Below are positions 9,663-18,649 of a stretch of 64,000 nt of DNA, piece after piece; the stretch's first letter is position 1; every line of letters begins with the position of its first letter. The notes under the pieces were generated by a model that did not search any database, was not told where the DNA came from, and worked only from the letters and a program-made list of their open reading frames with translations. Source of the DNA: Qipengyuania sp. JC766 (GTDB lineage Bacteria; Pseudomonadota; Alphaproteobacteria; Sphingomonadales; Sphingomonadaceae). The translations under genes and the position numbers were made by a program. Location of the stretch: contig NZ_JBFEFL010000001.1 in NCBI RefSeq assembly GCF_040717445.1, positions 1,364,001 to 1,428,000 on the forward strand, written 5' to 3'.

Positions 9663-11009
9663 GTGAGGTCCTTTCGCTTGCCGAAGCCGCTCCAGAACCC
9701 GATCCGCTTCATCCCGGCCCTGTTCCTGGCCGCGATCGGGATCGGCACGATCCTGCTGATGCTACCCGTCGCCCGGGTCGGGAGCGATAGCGCACCTTTC
9801 ATCACCGCCCTGTTCACGGCGACCTCGGCCGTGGCGGTCACCGGCCTCATCGTGGTCGATACCCCCACCTACTGGACCGGCTTCGGACAGGGCGTCATCC
9901 TGCTGCTGTTCCAGATCGGCGGGTTCGGAATCATGACCGCCGCCACGCTGCTCGGCCTGCTCGCCGGGCGCAGCTTCGGCTTGCGCGACCGGATGGCCAC
10001 CCAGGTGGAACGCAGCCGGCTGGACATCGGCAGCGCACGCTCCGTCCTGAAGCTGGTACTGGGCATCACCGTGACGGTGGAACTGATCGTCGCGGCGATC
10101 CTGACCCTGCGCTTCCACTTCCACCACGGTTTCGGCTGGGGAGAGGCGCTGTGGCACGGCGTGTTTCATTCGGTCAGCGCGTTCAACAATGCCGGCTTCT
10201 CGACCTTTTCGGACAGCGTCATGGGCTTCCAGTCAGATTGGCTGATCCTGGTCCCCATCATGCTGTCGGTCATCATTACCGCCCTTGGCTTCCCGGTGAT
10301 GCAGGAACTGCGCGCCCGTCCGTTCGCGGTGCGCAAATGGACGCTTCATTCGAAGATCACCGTCCTCGGCACGGTGCTGCTGCTATCGGCGGGCTTCATC
10401 GGCGTGCTGGTGGCCGAATGGTCCAACCCCGACACGCTCGGCCCGATGTCGTTCGCGGACAAGGCGCTCAACGCCGCCTTCCATTCCGCCATGCCGCGCA
10501 CCGCCGGTTTCAACAGCCTCGACGTCGGCAGCTTCCGTGACGAGACGTTGATGGGCAATTACCTGCTCATGTTCATCGGCGGCGGCAGCGCGGGGACCGC
10601 CGGCGGGATCAAGATAACGACCTTCTTCGTGCTGCTGGCAATCGTCTTCTGCGAAGTCCGCGGGCAGCGCGACGCTGCCCTGTTCGGTCGCCGCGTGGGC
10701 CATGGCATTGAACGGCAGGCCTTGTCGGTCATCATCCTAGCGCTGATGCTCATCACCCTCGGCACCGCCTTCATCCTGGCCATCACTCCGCTGCCGATGG
10801 ACGCGGTGCTGTTCGAAACGATCTCCGCCTTTTCCACCGTCGGCCTGTCCACCGGCATCACGGCGGACCTGCCGGTGGCAGGCCAGCTCGTCATCATCGC
10901 GCTGATGTTCATCGGGCGGGTCGGAACCATTACCGTCGCAACGGCGCTGGCGCTGGGCGATGCACGCAAACCCTATCGTTATCCGGAGGAGAACCCCATT
11001 GTCGGCTAA
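9663..11009 (+). CDS. TrkH/KtrB-type potassium uptake channel subunit
   Basis: 448-residue inner-membrane protein of the TrkH/TrkG/KtrB superfamily, which conducts K+ (or Na+/K+). It has four M1-P-M2 repeats. Filter segments are seen at SAVAVTGLIV, SAFNNAGFSTF, MPRTAGFNSL and AFSTVGLSTG, with the central glycine in each, and the intramembrane loop GGGSAGTAGGIK after the third repeat. The start is GTG at 9663 with AGAGG upstream. It overlaps the next gene, a TrkA-domain regulator, by 11 bases. This gene order and length fit the two-gene Ktr system more than full Trk. Confidence 0.9.
   Translation: MRSFRLPKPLQNPIRFIPALFLAAIGIGTILLMLPVARVGSDSAPFITALFTATSAVAVTGLIVVDTPTYWTGFGQGVILLLFQIGGFGIMTAATLLGLLAGRSFGLRDRMATQVERSRLDIGSARSVLKLVLGITVTVELIVAAILTLRFHFHHGFGWGEALWHGVFHSVSAFNNAGFSTFSDSVMGFQSDWLILVPIMLSVIITALGFPVMQELRARPFAVRKWTLHSKITVLGTVLLLSAGFIGVLVAEWSNPDTLGPMSFADKALNAAFHSAMPRTAGFNSLDVGSFRDETLMGNYLLMFIGGGSAGTAGGIKITTFFVLLAIVFCEVRGQRDAALFGRRVGHGIERQALSVIILALMLITLGTAFILAITPLPMDAVLFETISAFSTVGLSTGITADLPVAGQLVIIALMFIGRVGTITVATALALGDARKPYRYPEENPIVG
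10985..11001 (+). promoter_or_regulatory. Ribosome site and TTG start of the KtrA-like gene
   Basis: GGAGGA (10985-10990) lies 8 bases before TTG (10999-11001). The only upstream in-frame ATG (10960) has no ribosome site and would add 13 residues unlike the family. The TTG is therefore the likely start, and lies inside the end of the channel gene, so the two are translationally coupled. Confidence 0.7.
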
Positions 11010-11667
11010 ACGCAGGAAACCGATCCTCGTCATCGGTCTGGGCCGTTTCGGCGAAGCCGTGGCCCGCTCGCTCGGCCGAATGGGCCACGAAGTCCTCGGC
11101 ATCGACGTGAGCCCCGAAAACGTGCGCCAGATGGCCGATGTGGTGACCCAGTGCGTGGAAGCGGATGCCACCGACATAGAAACGCTGCGCAAACTTGGCG
11201 TCGAGGATTTCGAGGCTGCAGTCGTCGGGATCGGCACCGATCTCGAGGCGAGCGTCCTGTCGGTCCTCGCCCTCTCCGACCTCGGCGTACAGCAGATCTG
11301 GGCCAAGGCCATCAACGCCAATCACGGCCGCATCCTGGAGCGGACCGGCGCGACCAACATCGTCTATCCCGAAGCGAGGATGGGTGAGCGCGTGGCCCAT
11401 ATCCTGAGCGGACAGATGATCGATTACATCGAGTTCGACGACGACTTCGCCATCGCCAAGATGGCCACGCCGAGCGACGTTTCCGGCAAATCGCTCGGCC
11501 AGAGCCGTATCCGGACCGATCACGGCGTTACGGTGGTCGGCGTCAAGCGGCCGGGCCAGGACTTCATCTATGCAGAAGCGCACACGCAGGTCGAACTGGG
11601 CGACCTGCTGATCGTGTCCGGGACCCGCCAGCGGGTCGAACGGTTCGTGGCCCGCGCCGGGAAATAG
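10999..11667 (+). CDS. KtrA/TrkA-type potassium uptake regulatory subunit (RCK protein)
   Basis: 222-residue cytoplasmic regulator with one RCK_N and one RCK_C domain. RCK_N is a Rossmann fold with the dinucleotide-binding stretch VIGLGRFGEAVARSLG at the start and the acidic end of beta-2 at VLGID. RCK_C follows from about residue 140 (FAIAKMATPSDVSGKSL...). One RCK pair means it should assemble as a ring on the channel encoded just upstream and gate it by nucleotide. TTG start as argued in the site entry. The gene faces gatB tail to tail with 21 bases between. Confidence 0.9.
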   Translation: MSAKRRKPILVIGLGRFGEAVARSLGRMGHEVLGIDVSPENVRQMADVVTQCVEADATDIETLRKLGVEDFEAAVVGIGTDLEASVLSVLALSDLGVQQIWAKAINANHGRILERTGATNIVYPEARMGERVAHILSGQMIDYIEFDDDFAIAKMATPSDVSGKSLGQSRIRTDHGVTVVGVKRPGQDFIYAEAHTQVELGDLLIVSGTRQRVERFVARAGK

Positions 11668-11688
11668 GCCGGCGGACGGAGCCGGGCG

Positions 11689-13185
11689 TCAGCCCAGCTT
11701 GTCCTTCAGCAGCTGGTTCACCACCGCCGGGTTGGCCTTGCCCTGCATCGCCTTCATCGTCTGGCCGACGAAGAAGCCGAACAGCTTGTCCTTCCCGCCG
11801 CGATACTGCTCCACCTTGTCCTGGTTGTTGGCAAGGATGTCGTCGATCGCGCTTTCGATCGCACCGGTATCGCTGACCTGCTTCAAGCCCTCGGTCTCGG
11901 CGATCTCGGCCGGCTCGCGTCCGGTCTTGAGGACGATCTCGTAGATTTCCTTTGCCTGTCCGCCGGAAATCTCGCCCTTATCCTGCATCGCCAGGATCGC
12001 TGCCTGCGCATCGGCCTTGGCGAAGGCGGGGTCCGCTTCCTCGCCCAGCGACTTCATAACGCCCGGTGCCACCGAAAGCGCCCAGTTGGCGACCTGCGTG
12101 GCGACGTCGGCCGCCGGCTTGCCGATCGCCTTCGCGCTCGCTTCCAGCAGCGTTTCGAAACGGGCGAAGGTCTCCACCTCCGCCGTCAGTTCGCGTGCGT
12201 TGTAGGGCGTCAGGCCCAGTTCCTGCTCGTACCGGCGGCGCTTGGCATCCGGCAGCTCGGGCAGGCTCTCGCGGCATTCGGCGAGGAAGTCCTCATCCAG
12301 TTCCAGCGGCAGCAGGTCCGGATCGGGGAAATAGCGATAATCGTGCGCGTCTTCCTTGCTGCGCATGGTGCGCGTGGTGCCGGTGTTGGGATCGAACAGG
12401 CGGGTTTCCTGGTCCACCGTGCCGCCATTCTCGATCACGTCGACCTGGCGATTCGCCTCGTATTCGATGACCTGCATCACGAACCGCACCGAATTGACGT
12501 TCTTCGTTTCGGTGCGCGTTCCGAATTCCGCGCCGGGCTTGCGCACGGACACGTTCACGTCCGCGCGCATCGAACCTTCTTCCATGTTGCCGTCGCAACT
12601 GCCGACATAGCGCAGGATGCTGCGCAGCTTGCGGACATAGGCGCCGGCCTCGGCGGGGCTGCGCATGTCGGGCCGGGAAACGATTTCCATCAGCGCCACG
12701 CCGCTGCGGTTGAGGTCGACATAGCTCATGGTCGGGTGCTGGTCGTGCATCAGCTTGCCCGCGTCCTGCTCCACATGGATACGTTCGATCCCGATGACCT
12801 TGTCCTCGGGAATGCCGGCCTTTTCGTCCGCCTCGATCAGCAGCTGCCCCTCGCCCACGAGCGGGTGGTAGAGCTGGCTGATCTGGTAGCCCTGCGGCAA
12901 GTCGGCGTAGAAGTAGTTCTTCCGGTCGAACCGGCTCCAGGCGTTGATCTGCGCCTCGATCGCCATGCCGGTGCGCACTGCCTGGCGGATGCATTCGCGG
13001 TTGGGCACGGGCAGCATGCCGGGCATCGCCGCGTCGACCAGGCTGACCTGCGCGTTCGGCTCCGCCCCGAACTCGGTGGAGGCGCCGGAAAACAGCTTCG
13101 CGTTGGAAGTCACCTGTGCATGGACCTCGAGGCCGATCACGACCTCCCACTCGCCTGTCGCGCCCTGGATGCGGTAATTAGTCAT
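11689..13185 (-). CDS. gatB: Aspartyl/glutamyl-tRNA(Asn/Gln) amidotransferase subunit B
   Basis: 498-residue GatB, the tRNA-binding and kinase subunit of GatCAB, which converts Glu-tRNA(Gln) and Asp-tRNA(Asn) to the amides. The N-terminus [13 protein letters not shown], the segment [32 protein letters not shown] and [20 protein letters not shown] are family hallmarks. The C-terminal YqeY-like tail ends in VNQLLKDKL. The ATG overlaps the stop of the small upstream membrane-protein gene by 8 bases. Order on this strand is gatC, gatA, small gene, gatB. Confidence 0.97.
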   Translation of the reverse strand: MTNYRIQGATGEWEVVIGLEVHAQVTSNAKLFSGASTEFGAEPNAQVSLVDAAMPGMLPVPNRECIRQAVRTGMAIEAQINAWSRFDRKNYFYADLPQGYQISQLYHPLVGEGQLLIEADEKAGIPEDKVIGIERIHVEQDAGKLMHDQHPTMSYVDLNRSGVALMEIVSRPDMRSPAEAGAYVRKLRSILRYVGSCDGNMEEGSMRADVNVSVRKPGAEFGTRTETKNVNSVRFVMQVIEYEANRQVDVIENGGTVDQETRLFDPNTGTTRTMRSKEDAHDYRYFPDPDLLPLELDEDFLAECRESLPELPDAKRRRYEQELGLTPYNARELTAEVETFARFETLLEASAKAIGKPAADVATQVANWALSVAPGVMKSLGEEADPAFAKADAQAAILAMQDKGEISGGQAKEIYEIVLKTGREPAEIAETEGLKQVSDTGAIESAIDDILANNQDKVEQYRGGKDKLFGFFVGQTMKAMQGKANPAVVNQLLKDKLG

Positions 13186-13417
13186 CGTCTATTACCTTGC
13201 CATTCTGATTGAAACGAGCCTCGCCCATGCCGTGCGATTTCGCGAAGCGGTCTAATAAGGAGAGGAGTAAAACCAAGCCAAAGACCACGCCGGCGATCCT
13301 GAGAAGGCTTCCGAATTCCGCCGCGCCCCACTGCCAAGGCGGGTTCTCGAGCCAAATTATTCCCATAAAGACCACAAAGACCAGCGACATACCCGAACGG
13401 TAGAGCCTGTCCCTCAC
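13178..13417 (-). CDS. Small two-helix membrane protein between gatA and gatB (79 aa)
   Basis: About 79 residues if the GTG at 13417 is used. Three GTG codons in a row (13417, 13420, 13423) overlap the gatA stop, and an ATG follows at 13390. There are two hydrophobic stretches, [14 protein letters not shown] and [19 protein letters not shown], followed by a polar tail ending in NGKVIDDD. It overlaps gatA by 4 bases at its start and gatB by 8 bases at its end, so it is translated as part of the gat operon. No known Gat subunit looks like this and I recognise no family. It is probably real because the frame is embedded in the coupled operon with conserved-type spacing. Confidence 0.65.
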   Translation of the reverse strand: MRDRLYRSGMSLVFVVFMGIIWLENPPWQWGAAEFGSLLRIAGVVFGLVLLLSLLDRFAKSHGMGEARFNQNGKVIDDD

Positions 13418-14895
13418 CACCACTTCTCCGGCTTTGCGGCAAATTGCGCCCGCTGTTCTATCGCAAGGCCCGCATTCAACACGCCCTGCTCGTCGAAAGG
13501 CTTGCCCACGATCTGCAGGCCGAGCGGGAGCCCGTCCTTGTTGACCGTCGCCGGGACGCTCATCGCCGGCAGGCCTGCGAGCGATGCCGGCACCGCGAAC
13601 ACGTCGTTCAGGTACATGGTCAGCGGATCGTCGTTCAACGATCCCAGCGGGAAGCTGGCGGTCGGCGTGGTCGGCGCAAGGATCGCGTCGCACTGCGCCC
13701 AGGCCTTTTCGAAGTCGCGGGCGACCAGCGCGCGGACTTTCTGCGCCTGGTTGTAATAGGCGTCGTAGAAGCCGGCGCTGAGCACATAGGTGCCGATCAG
13801 GATGCGGCGCTTGACCTCGTCCCCGAAACCGGCGGCGCGCGTGGCGGCGTACATGTCCTGCAGCCCCGCCCCGTCCGGCAGGTCGCGCAGGCCGTACCGC
13901 ACGCCGTCATAGCGCGCGAGGTTGCTGGACGCTTCGGCGGGCGCGATGATGTAATAGGCCGGCAGCGCGTATTTCGTGTGCGGCAGCGAGATATCGACGA
14001 TCTCGGCGCCCGCATCGCGCAGCCATTCCTTGCCCTGTTCCCAGCTGGCGAGGATTTCCTCGTCCGTACCGTCCATCCGGTATTCCTTCGGGATACCGAT
14101 CTTCTTACCTTTCAGGTCCGCCGAAAGGCCGGCTTCCCATTCGGGCACGGGCATGTCGAGACTGGTCGAATCCTTCGGGTCGAAGCCCGCCATCGCTTCC
14201 AGCATGATCGCGCAGTCGGTGACGTCGCGCGCCATCGGCCCGGCCTGGTCGAGGCTGCTGGCAAAGGCGACGATGCCCCAACGGCTGCAACGGCCATAGG
14301 TCGGCTTGATCCCGGTAATGCCGGCAAATGCGGCGGGCTGCCGGATCGATCCGCCGGTGTCCGTGCCGGTCGCGGCAGGCGCGATGCGCGCGGCGACTGC
14401 GGCGGAGGATCCGCCGGACGATCCGCCCGGGCTCATCGCCGAATTGCTGCCCTGCTTGCGCCAGGGGGAAGATACATTGCCGAAATAGCTCGTCTCGTTG
14501 GACGACCCCATGGCGAACTGGTCGAGGTTCAGCTTGCCCAGCATGCCGGCACCTGCGTCCCAAAGCTTCTGAGAAACGGTGCTCTCGTATTCCGGGACGA
14601 AGCCTTCGAGGATGCGGCTCGCAGCCGTGCTCTGCACACCCTTCGTGCAGAACAGGTCCTTCATGCCGATCGGCACGCCCGCCATCTTGCCGAGCGTCCT
14701 TCCGCCGGAGCGCGAGTCATCGACCGCTTCGGCGGCCTCGATCGCCTTGTCCGGCGTGGCGATGATGAAGGCGTTAAGCGCGCCCGCGTCAGCGACCGCC
14801 GCGTTGTAGCTTTCCGCCACTTCGCGTGCCGTGAATTCGCCGGAGACGACCCCGTCGCGGATCGCCTTCACACCCATGTTGGTGAAGTCCGTCAT
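13414..14895 (-). CDS. gatA: Aspartyl/glutamyl-tRNA(Asn/Gln) amidotransferase subunit A
   Basis: 493-residue GatA, the glutaminase subunit of GatCAB; it frees ammonia from glutamine for the GatB site. It is an amidase-signature enzyme: the catalytic Lys79 is in PIGMKDLF, and the Gly/Ser-rich stretch [14 protein letters not shown] and the nucleophile region [12 protein letters not shown] complete the Ser-Ser-Lys triad. [17 protein letters not shown] is a GatA-specific segment. The ATG shares one base with the gatC stop (TAATG), so the two are coupled. Confidence 0.97.
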   Translation of the reverse strand: MTDFTNMGVKAIRDGVVSGEFTAREVAESYNAAVADAGALNAFIIATPDKAIEAAEAVDDSRSGGRTLGKMAGVPIGMKDLFCTKGVQSTAASRILEGFVPEYESTVSQKLWDAGAGMLGKLNLDQFAMGSSNETSYFGNVSSPWRKQGSNSAMSPGGSSGGSSAAVAARIAPAATGTDTGGSIRQPAAFAGITGIKPTYGRCSRWGIVAFASSLDQAGPMARDVTDCAIMLEAMAGFDPKDSTSLDMPVPEWEAGLSADLKGKKIGIPKEYRMDGTDEEILASWEQGKEWLRDAGAEIVDISLPHTKYALPAYYIIAPAEASSNLARYDGVRYGLRDLPDGAGLQDMYAATRAAGFGDEVKRRILIGTYVLSAGFYDAYYNQAQKVRALVARDFEKAWAQCDAILAPTTPTASFPLGSLNDDPLTMYLNDVFAVPASLAGLPAMSVPATVNKDGLPLGLQIVGKPFDEQGVLNAGLAIEQRAQFAAKPEKWW

Positions 14896-15197
14896 TATTC
14901 GATCACCTTGGGGACGCCGAAGAAACCGTGTTCGGCGGCCGGAGCGTTGGCGAGCACGTCCTCTCGCCGGCCACCGCCGGTCAGCGGGTCGGCGTCGATC
15001 TCGTCCGCGCGCAGGCGCAGTTGCTGCGGAATGACTGCCGTCATCGGCTGGACGTCGCTCGTATCGACCTCGCCCAGCTGCTCGACCCAGTCGAGGATGT
15101 TGTTCAGTTCCGGCGCCATGCGCTCGAGCTCCGCATCGGACATGCGGATGCGGGCAAGACTGGCGATTTTCGCCACTTCGTCGCGAGTGATAGACAT
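14895..15197 (-). CDS. gatC: Aspartyl/glutamyl-tRNA(Asn/Gln) amidotransferase subunit C
   Basis: 100-residue GatC, the small belt subunit that stabilises GatA-GatB. It starts [17 protein letters not shown] and holds [11 protein letters not shown] and the typical C-terminal [19 protein letters not shown]. The start at 15197 is used because the frame upstream (12 more residues) is not like the family. It is the first gene of the gat operon. Confidence 0.95.
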   Translation of the reverse strand: MSITRDEVAKIASLARIRMSDAELERMAPELNNILDWVEQLGEVDTSDVQPMTAVIPQQLRLRADEIDADPLTGGGRREDVLANAPAAEHGFFGVPKVIE

Positions 15198-15204
15198 AGT
15201 GATC

Positions 15205-15233
15205 GCGTTAGCCGTGCCGCATCGCACCATCAA
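15205..15233 (-). promoter_or_regulatory. Possible sigma-70 promoter of the gat operon
   Basis: Minus strand: TTGATG (15228-15233), 17-base spacer, TAACGC (15205-15210), ending 8 bases before the gatC ATG. Spacing is ideal but the -10 is weak, and the leader would be almost absent. Confidence 0.3.
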
Positions 15234-15251
15234 GCAGCCCGTGCGAGGTAT

Positions 15252-17039
15252 CTAATCGAAAATCGGGCCAACCTGTTTATCACCGATAAAGATGCTCCGC
15301 TCTTGCGCAGGAGCGATCCGCACGTCGCCGCGCTCGATTGCCTCTCGCTCCAAGCGAAGCGATTCACGTTCTTCCTCAGCGGACATCTCAGGCTCGGTTG
15401 GAATTGACTGGATGGCGACCCACGAACCGTCGATCAAGACGAAGGGTTCAGCATCAATACTGCAATCATACTTTGGTTCGATAGCATCATCGCGGGACAC
15501 CCGCGGCGGGACGCACCGATCTCCGAGAACAGCGGCGGTTCTCCCGTCAGGCTGCAGATAGATGCGACAAACCAGATCGCCGCGACAGACCGGCTCGGAC
15601 TTGATCGCTTCGGCGAGTGCATCCGGCATCTGGGCACCAGATGGGTAGACAATGATCTGGTCCGTCATGTCGCTCACCCAAAACTCGTCGCTCCAGCGGT
15701 CCGGACGAGATTCCTGGGCCAAAGCCTCTCCAGCCTCGACACGTATCGCTTCGTCTTTCGACGCGACCAGAGCCGCGAGGCCATCTCGCCCCGCATCGCC
15801 GAAGTCCCAGCGCAGAGCGGCGAAGTCGAACTCTTCCGGAGAAACTTCGCCCGATTGCAACCGCGCCAGCTGGTCGCGGGTCGAGATCGCGCCGAAATCG
15901 AGCAGCGGCATGGCGAGCACGAATGCGATAGCGCAAGTCACCACGGCGAGATGCAGGTTGGCGCGCCGGATATGCGCGCCCCAGCCCGTCAGGCGCCCCC
16001 GGACGAGCGCGGCCCAGTACGCCACGCCATAGGCAAATGCGATGGCGATCGCGACCAGCGCCCAGATCCGCTCGGGCGCGAGACCGTACTGGTCGATGCG
16101 GATCCCCATGCTGATCGCGGCGAAGATTGTCAGCGGGAGGATCATGACGGCAAGTGCCAGAGCGGCGGCTTGCATGACCACGTTGCCGCTGCGCGATGCA
16201 TCGTCGTCCCGCACCACGGAATTGGCGAGGACGAAGCATCCGACGGCGCAGGCCAGCAGGACCGGCGTCGCGCTGTCGGTCGCTTCCCACAGGGCGTTGC
16301 CGCCCGAAAGCAACAGGATCGCCACGAAGATGACGACTGCCAGCGCGAACGGCACTGTGAGCAGGGAGAATACCAGCATGACGACACGCTGCAGCGTCCC
16401 GATCACGCCGATCTGGTTACGCAGGACCCCCAGCGCCCCGCCGAATGTCGCCCCGCAAAAAAGCCCGACGAACCATCCTTCGCGAATCATCTCGTCGATG
16501 AGATCGATCCCGACGAGGCTGAACAGCCCGTGCAGCAGCCACAGCAATATCCAGCTCAGGATGACGAACAGGAACGCGCCCCCGGCGCAGACCGCGTCGG
16601 TCCAGACATGGAAATGCGTGTCGCAATAGGGTGTGTGCCAGCGCAGGCGGTGGAAATCGGACTGGTAGAGCGGAATGGCGAGGAGCGCGAAGAAGACGCC
16701 GGCGGCAAAGGCATATTCCTCGCCCGCATAGCTGGCCCCGGCCGCGACGGCCCAGCCCGAGATCCCGCCCATGACCGCCCCCACGCCGGCGGCGAAGGCG
16801 AGGTCCGCGATACGGATGGGTGGCCCCAGGACGAAGCCAAGGGTGCCCGAAGCGAAGAATATGAAAGCGGCGAAGGCGGATCGGACGGGGCCGGGATCGA
16901 AGCCGTCGAGCAGCTCCCAGACGACCAGTCCAGCCACGCCGCCCAGAGCGGCCAGGATGGCGGGACGCAGCGGCCAGTCCTCGGCCTCGGAACTCGCGAT
17001 CGGCGTTTCCCCTGCCGCGTCCCCGGATCGGTCGATCAT
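15252..17039 (-). CDS. DUF4153-type polytopic membrane protein
   Basis: 595-residue inner-membrane protein. Residues about 25-390 hold some ten to eleven hydrophobic helices (for example AILAALGGVAGLVVWELL, AFLFVILSWILLWLLHGLF, VVMLVFSLLTVPFALAVVIF). The last ~200 residues form a soluble domain rich in charged residues with two short Cys patterns (PVCRGDLVCRIY, GDRCVPP ... YDCSID). The arrangement fits DUF4153 proteins, whose function is unknown. It is transcribed towards gatC's upstream side in the same direction and may share a unit with the gat operon, 54 bases away. Confidence 0.65.
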   Translation of the reverse strand: MIDRSGDAAGETPIASSEAEDWPLRPAILAALGGVAGLVVWELLDGFDPGPVRSAFAAFIFFASGTLGFVLGPPIRIADLAFAAGVGAVMGGISGWAVAAGASYAGEEYAFAAGVFFALLAIPLYQSDFHRLRWHTPYCDTHFHVWTDAVCAGGAFLFVILSWILLWLLHGLFSLVGIDLIDEMIREGWFVGLFCGATFGGALGVLRNQIGVIGTLQRVVMLVFSLLTVPFALAVVIFVAILLLSGGNALWEATDSATPVLLACAVGCFVLANSVVRDDDASRSGNVVMQAAALALAVMILPLTIFAAISMGIRIDQYGLAPERIWALVAIAIAFAYGVAYWAALVRGRLTGWGAHIRRANLHLAVVTCAIAFVLAMPLLDFGAISTRDQLARLQSGEVSPEEFDFAALRWDFGDAGRDGLAALVASKDEAIRVEAGEALAQESRPDRWSDEFWVSDMTDQIIVYPSGAQMPDALAEAIKSEPVCRGDLVCRIYLQPDGRTAAVLGDRCVPPRVSRDDAIEPKYDCSIDAEPFVLIDGSWVAIQSIPTEPEMSAEEERESLRLEREAIERGDVRIAPAQERSIFIGDKQVGPIFD

Positions 17040-17132
17040 CTTCGTGCCCCCTCGCGCAGTCCGGACCGAAGAATACCGGTCCGGACCGCAAAGGCACGTG
17101 AAATCGGTGGCCGCCGCCCTGACGGCCCGGTC

Positions 17133-17747
17133 TTACTGCGGGGGAGCGGGCTGCGGAGGCGGCGCCTGCGGCGTGCCGGGCGCGCCGCCCTCTGCCCCTT
17201 CGGCCGGCTGGCCCTGCATCATCTGCTGCTGCATCATGCCCTGCAGCACCTGAAGCCGGCGATCGAAATCGGCGCGGCTCATGATCTCGACCACTTCGAC
17301 CTCGAAGGTCAGGTCGGATCCCGGCGGAATGGGGGAGCCGGGCTGCGGCGTATCGCCATAGGCCTGGTCGGACGGGATTTCGAAGCGGTAGGTCCCGCCC
17401 TTCTGCACCTGCGTCAAACCTTCGTAGAATCCGGGGATCGAAGCGCCTTCCTCCACCGGGAAAGGCGTGCCTTCGGGGAAGAAACCTGCGATTTCGGGCG
17501 GCGTCGGCTGCGACTGGTCGAACACCGTGCCATCCTCCAGCTGCCCTTCGTATTTCGCGAACACCACGTCGCCTTCCTTGGCGACCGGACCGGTGCCCGC
17601 CTGCACCACGGTGATGCTGGTTCCCGGCGGCACGGTGGCCCAAGCCAGCCCCGCTCCCACGAGCACGGCGGCGATGATGCCGATCCACATCTTGGCAAGC
17701 GTGCCCTTGCCGATGGGCTTCAACGGTACGCGGGTAACTTCGGTCAT
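17133..17747 (-). CDS. FKBP-type peptidyl-prolyl cis-trans isomerase, membrane-anchored
   Basis: 204 residues. An N-terminal helix (TLAKMWIGIIAAVLVGAGLAWA) anchors or exports the protein. The FKBP domain spans about 55-165, with GDVVFAKYEGQLEDGTVFDQS, IPGFYEGLTQVQKGG, YRFEIPSDQAYGD and IPPGSDLTFEVEVVEI as the usual active-site strands. A low-complexity tail follows (Met/Gln-rich, then Pro/Ala/Gln-rich). It should speed proline isomerisation in the periplasm. The start at 17747 is the ATG just before the basic plus hydrophobic segment. Confidence 0.9.
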   Translation of the reverse strand: MTEVTRVPLKPIGKGTLAKMWIGIIAAVLVGAGLAWATVPPGTSITVVQAGTGPVAKEGDVVFAKYEGQLEDGTVFDQSQPTPPEIAGFFPEGTPFPVEEGASIPGFYEGLTQVQKGGTYRFEIPSDQAYGDTPQPGSPIPPGSDLTFEVEVVEIMSRADFDRRLQVLQGMMQQQMMQGQPAEGAEGGAPGTPQAPPPQPAPPQ

Positions 17748-17772
17748 GGCATGTCCTGGAAAAAGCGCCGGC

Positions 17773-17809
17773 AAAACAAAAGGGCGCGGATTTCGTGAAT
17801 CCGCGCCCT
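17773..17809 (-). terminator. Terminator of rpsU
   Basis: 12-bp perfect stem 17781-17792 with 17798-17809, loop of five, followed on the minus strand by TTTTGTTTTG. It lies right after the rpsU stop. Confidence 0.85.
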
Positions 17810-17867
17810 GATGGCTTATCGACAGTGTCGGTTCAAGCGCGAATGCCCGTGCGGGCACAGCATATGG

Positions 17868-18068
17868 TCAGCCGTCGCGTTCGGCGCGCTTGCGATCCAT
17901 CTTGCGCGCACGGCGAACGGCGGCGGCCTTTTCACGGGCGCGCTTCTCGCTCGGCTTTTCGTAATGGCGACGCAGCTTCATCTCGCGATAGACACCTTCG
18001 CGCTGCAGCTTCTTCTTGAGCGCGCGCAAGGCCTGTTCCACATTGTTATCGCGAACGACGATCTGCAT
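17868..18068 (-). CDS. rpsU: 30S ribosomal protein S21
   Basis: 66-residue S21, a small basic protein that helps 30S subunits start translation. [20 protein letters not shown] and the Lys/Arg-rich C-terminus ([20 protein letters not shown]) are diagnostic. GAGGTG (18078-18083) lies 9 bases before the ATG at 18068; the in-frame ATG four codons earlier overlaps this ribosome site and is not used. It has its own promoter and terminator. Confidence 0.97.
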   Translation of the reverse strand: MQIVVRDNNVEQALRALKKKLQREGVYREMKLRRHYEKPSEKRAREKAAAVRRARKMDRKRAERDG

Positions 18069-18179
18069 AAATCCAAACACCTCGATACGAAGGCAGAGCC
18101 CGCAGATCGCGCGGGAGTGCGCTTCTCATTGAAACGAAAAAAGCGCCGAATCCAATCAGGATCGGCTCAGCTGGTGCCT

Positions 18180-18208
18180 TCTATACGCAAGAGCGGCCCT
18201 TCTTGCAA
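18180..18208 (-). promoter_or_regulatory. Sigma-70 promoter of rpsU
   Basis: Minus strand: TTGCAA (18203-18208), 17-base spacer, TATAGA (18180-18185). It is among the best housekeeping promoter matches in the window, about 110 bases upstream of rpsU. Confidence 0.7.
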
Positions 18209-18256
18209 GTGTCCTGCGCCTTTCCCTCGGCCATGCGCATCGCTACAGCGCACCTC

Positions 18257-18649
18257 ATGGCATCACCTTCACCCCTACTGGCAACGGGTCTGGTCGCGAT
18301 CGGCGGCGGCATCGGCGCGGCGCTGCGCTTCCATCTCGGCCGTGCGATCGGCCCGCTGGCCGGCGGTTTTCCGGCCGCGACCCTGACCGCCAATGTCGGG
18401 GGAAGCCTGGCGATGGGGCTCCTCGCGGGATGGCTGGCCCGGCACGGCACGGGCGGCGAAAGCCTGCGCCTGCTATTGGGGGTCGGGCTGCTGGGCGGCT
18501 TCACCACCTTTTCCGCGTTCAGCCTCGAGATGATGCTGCTGATCGAGCGCGGCCAGGCCGGCATGGCCATCGGATACGCGGCCGCTTCGGTCGCGGCTGG
18601 CCTGCTCGGCCTCTATCTAGGCCTCCTGGTCATGCGGGCGACGGCATGA
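18257..18649 (+). CDS. crcB: Fluoride channel FluC/CrcB
   Basis: 130-residue, four-helix inner-membrane protein that exports fluoride as a dual-topology dimer. Hallmarks are GGGIGAALRFHLGR, the conserved TLTANVGGSLAMGLL (Asn in helix 2) and GLLGGFTTFSAFSLE, with the F-box phenylalanines and the TTFS break that binds the central Na+. The start at 18257 is chosen from family length; ATG at 18233 is possible. Its stop overlaps the next gene (ATGA). I see no fluoride riboswitch upstream. Confidence 0.93.
   Translation: MASPSPLLATGLVAIGGGIGAALRFHLGRAIGPLAGGFPAATLTANVGGSLAMGLLAGWLARHGTGGESLRLLLGVGLLGGFTTFSAFSLEMMLLIERGQAGMAIGYAAASVAAGLLGLYLGLLVMRATA

Noticed and set aside
18069-18256. Fluoride riboswitch upstream of crcB
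   Set aside because: Checked by eye; no conserved fluoride-riboswitch core was found on the plus strand.
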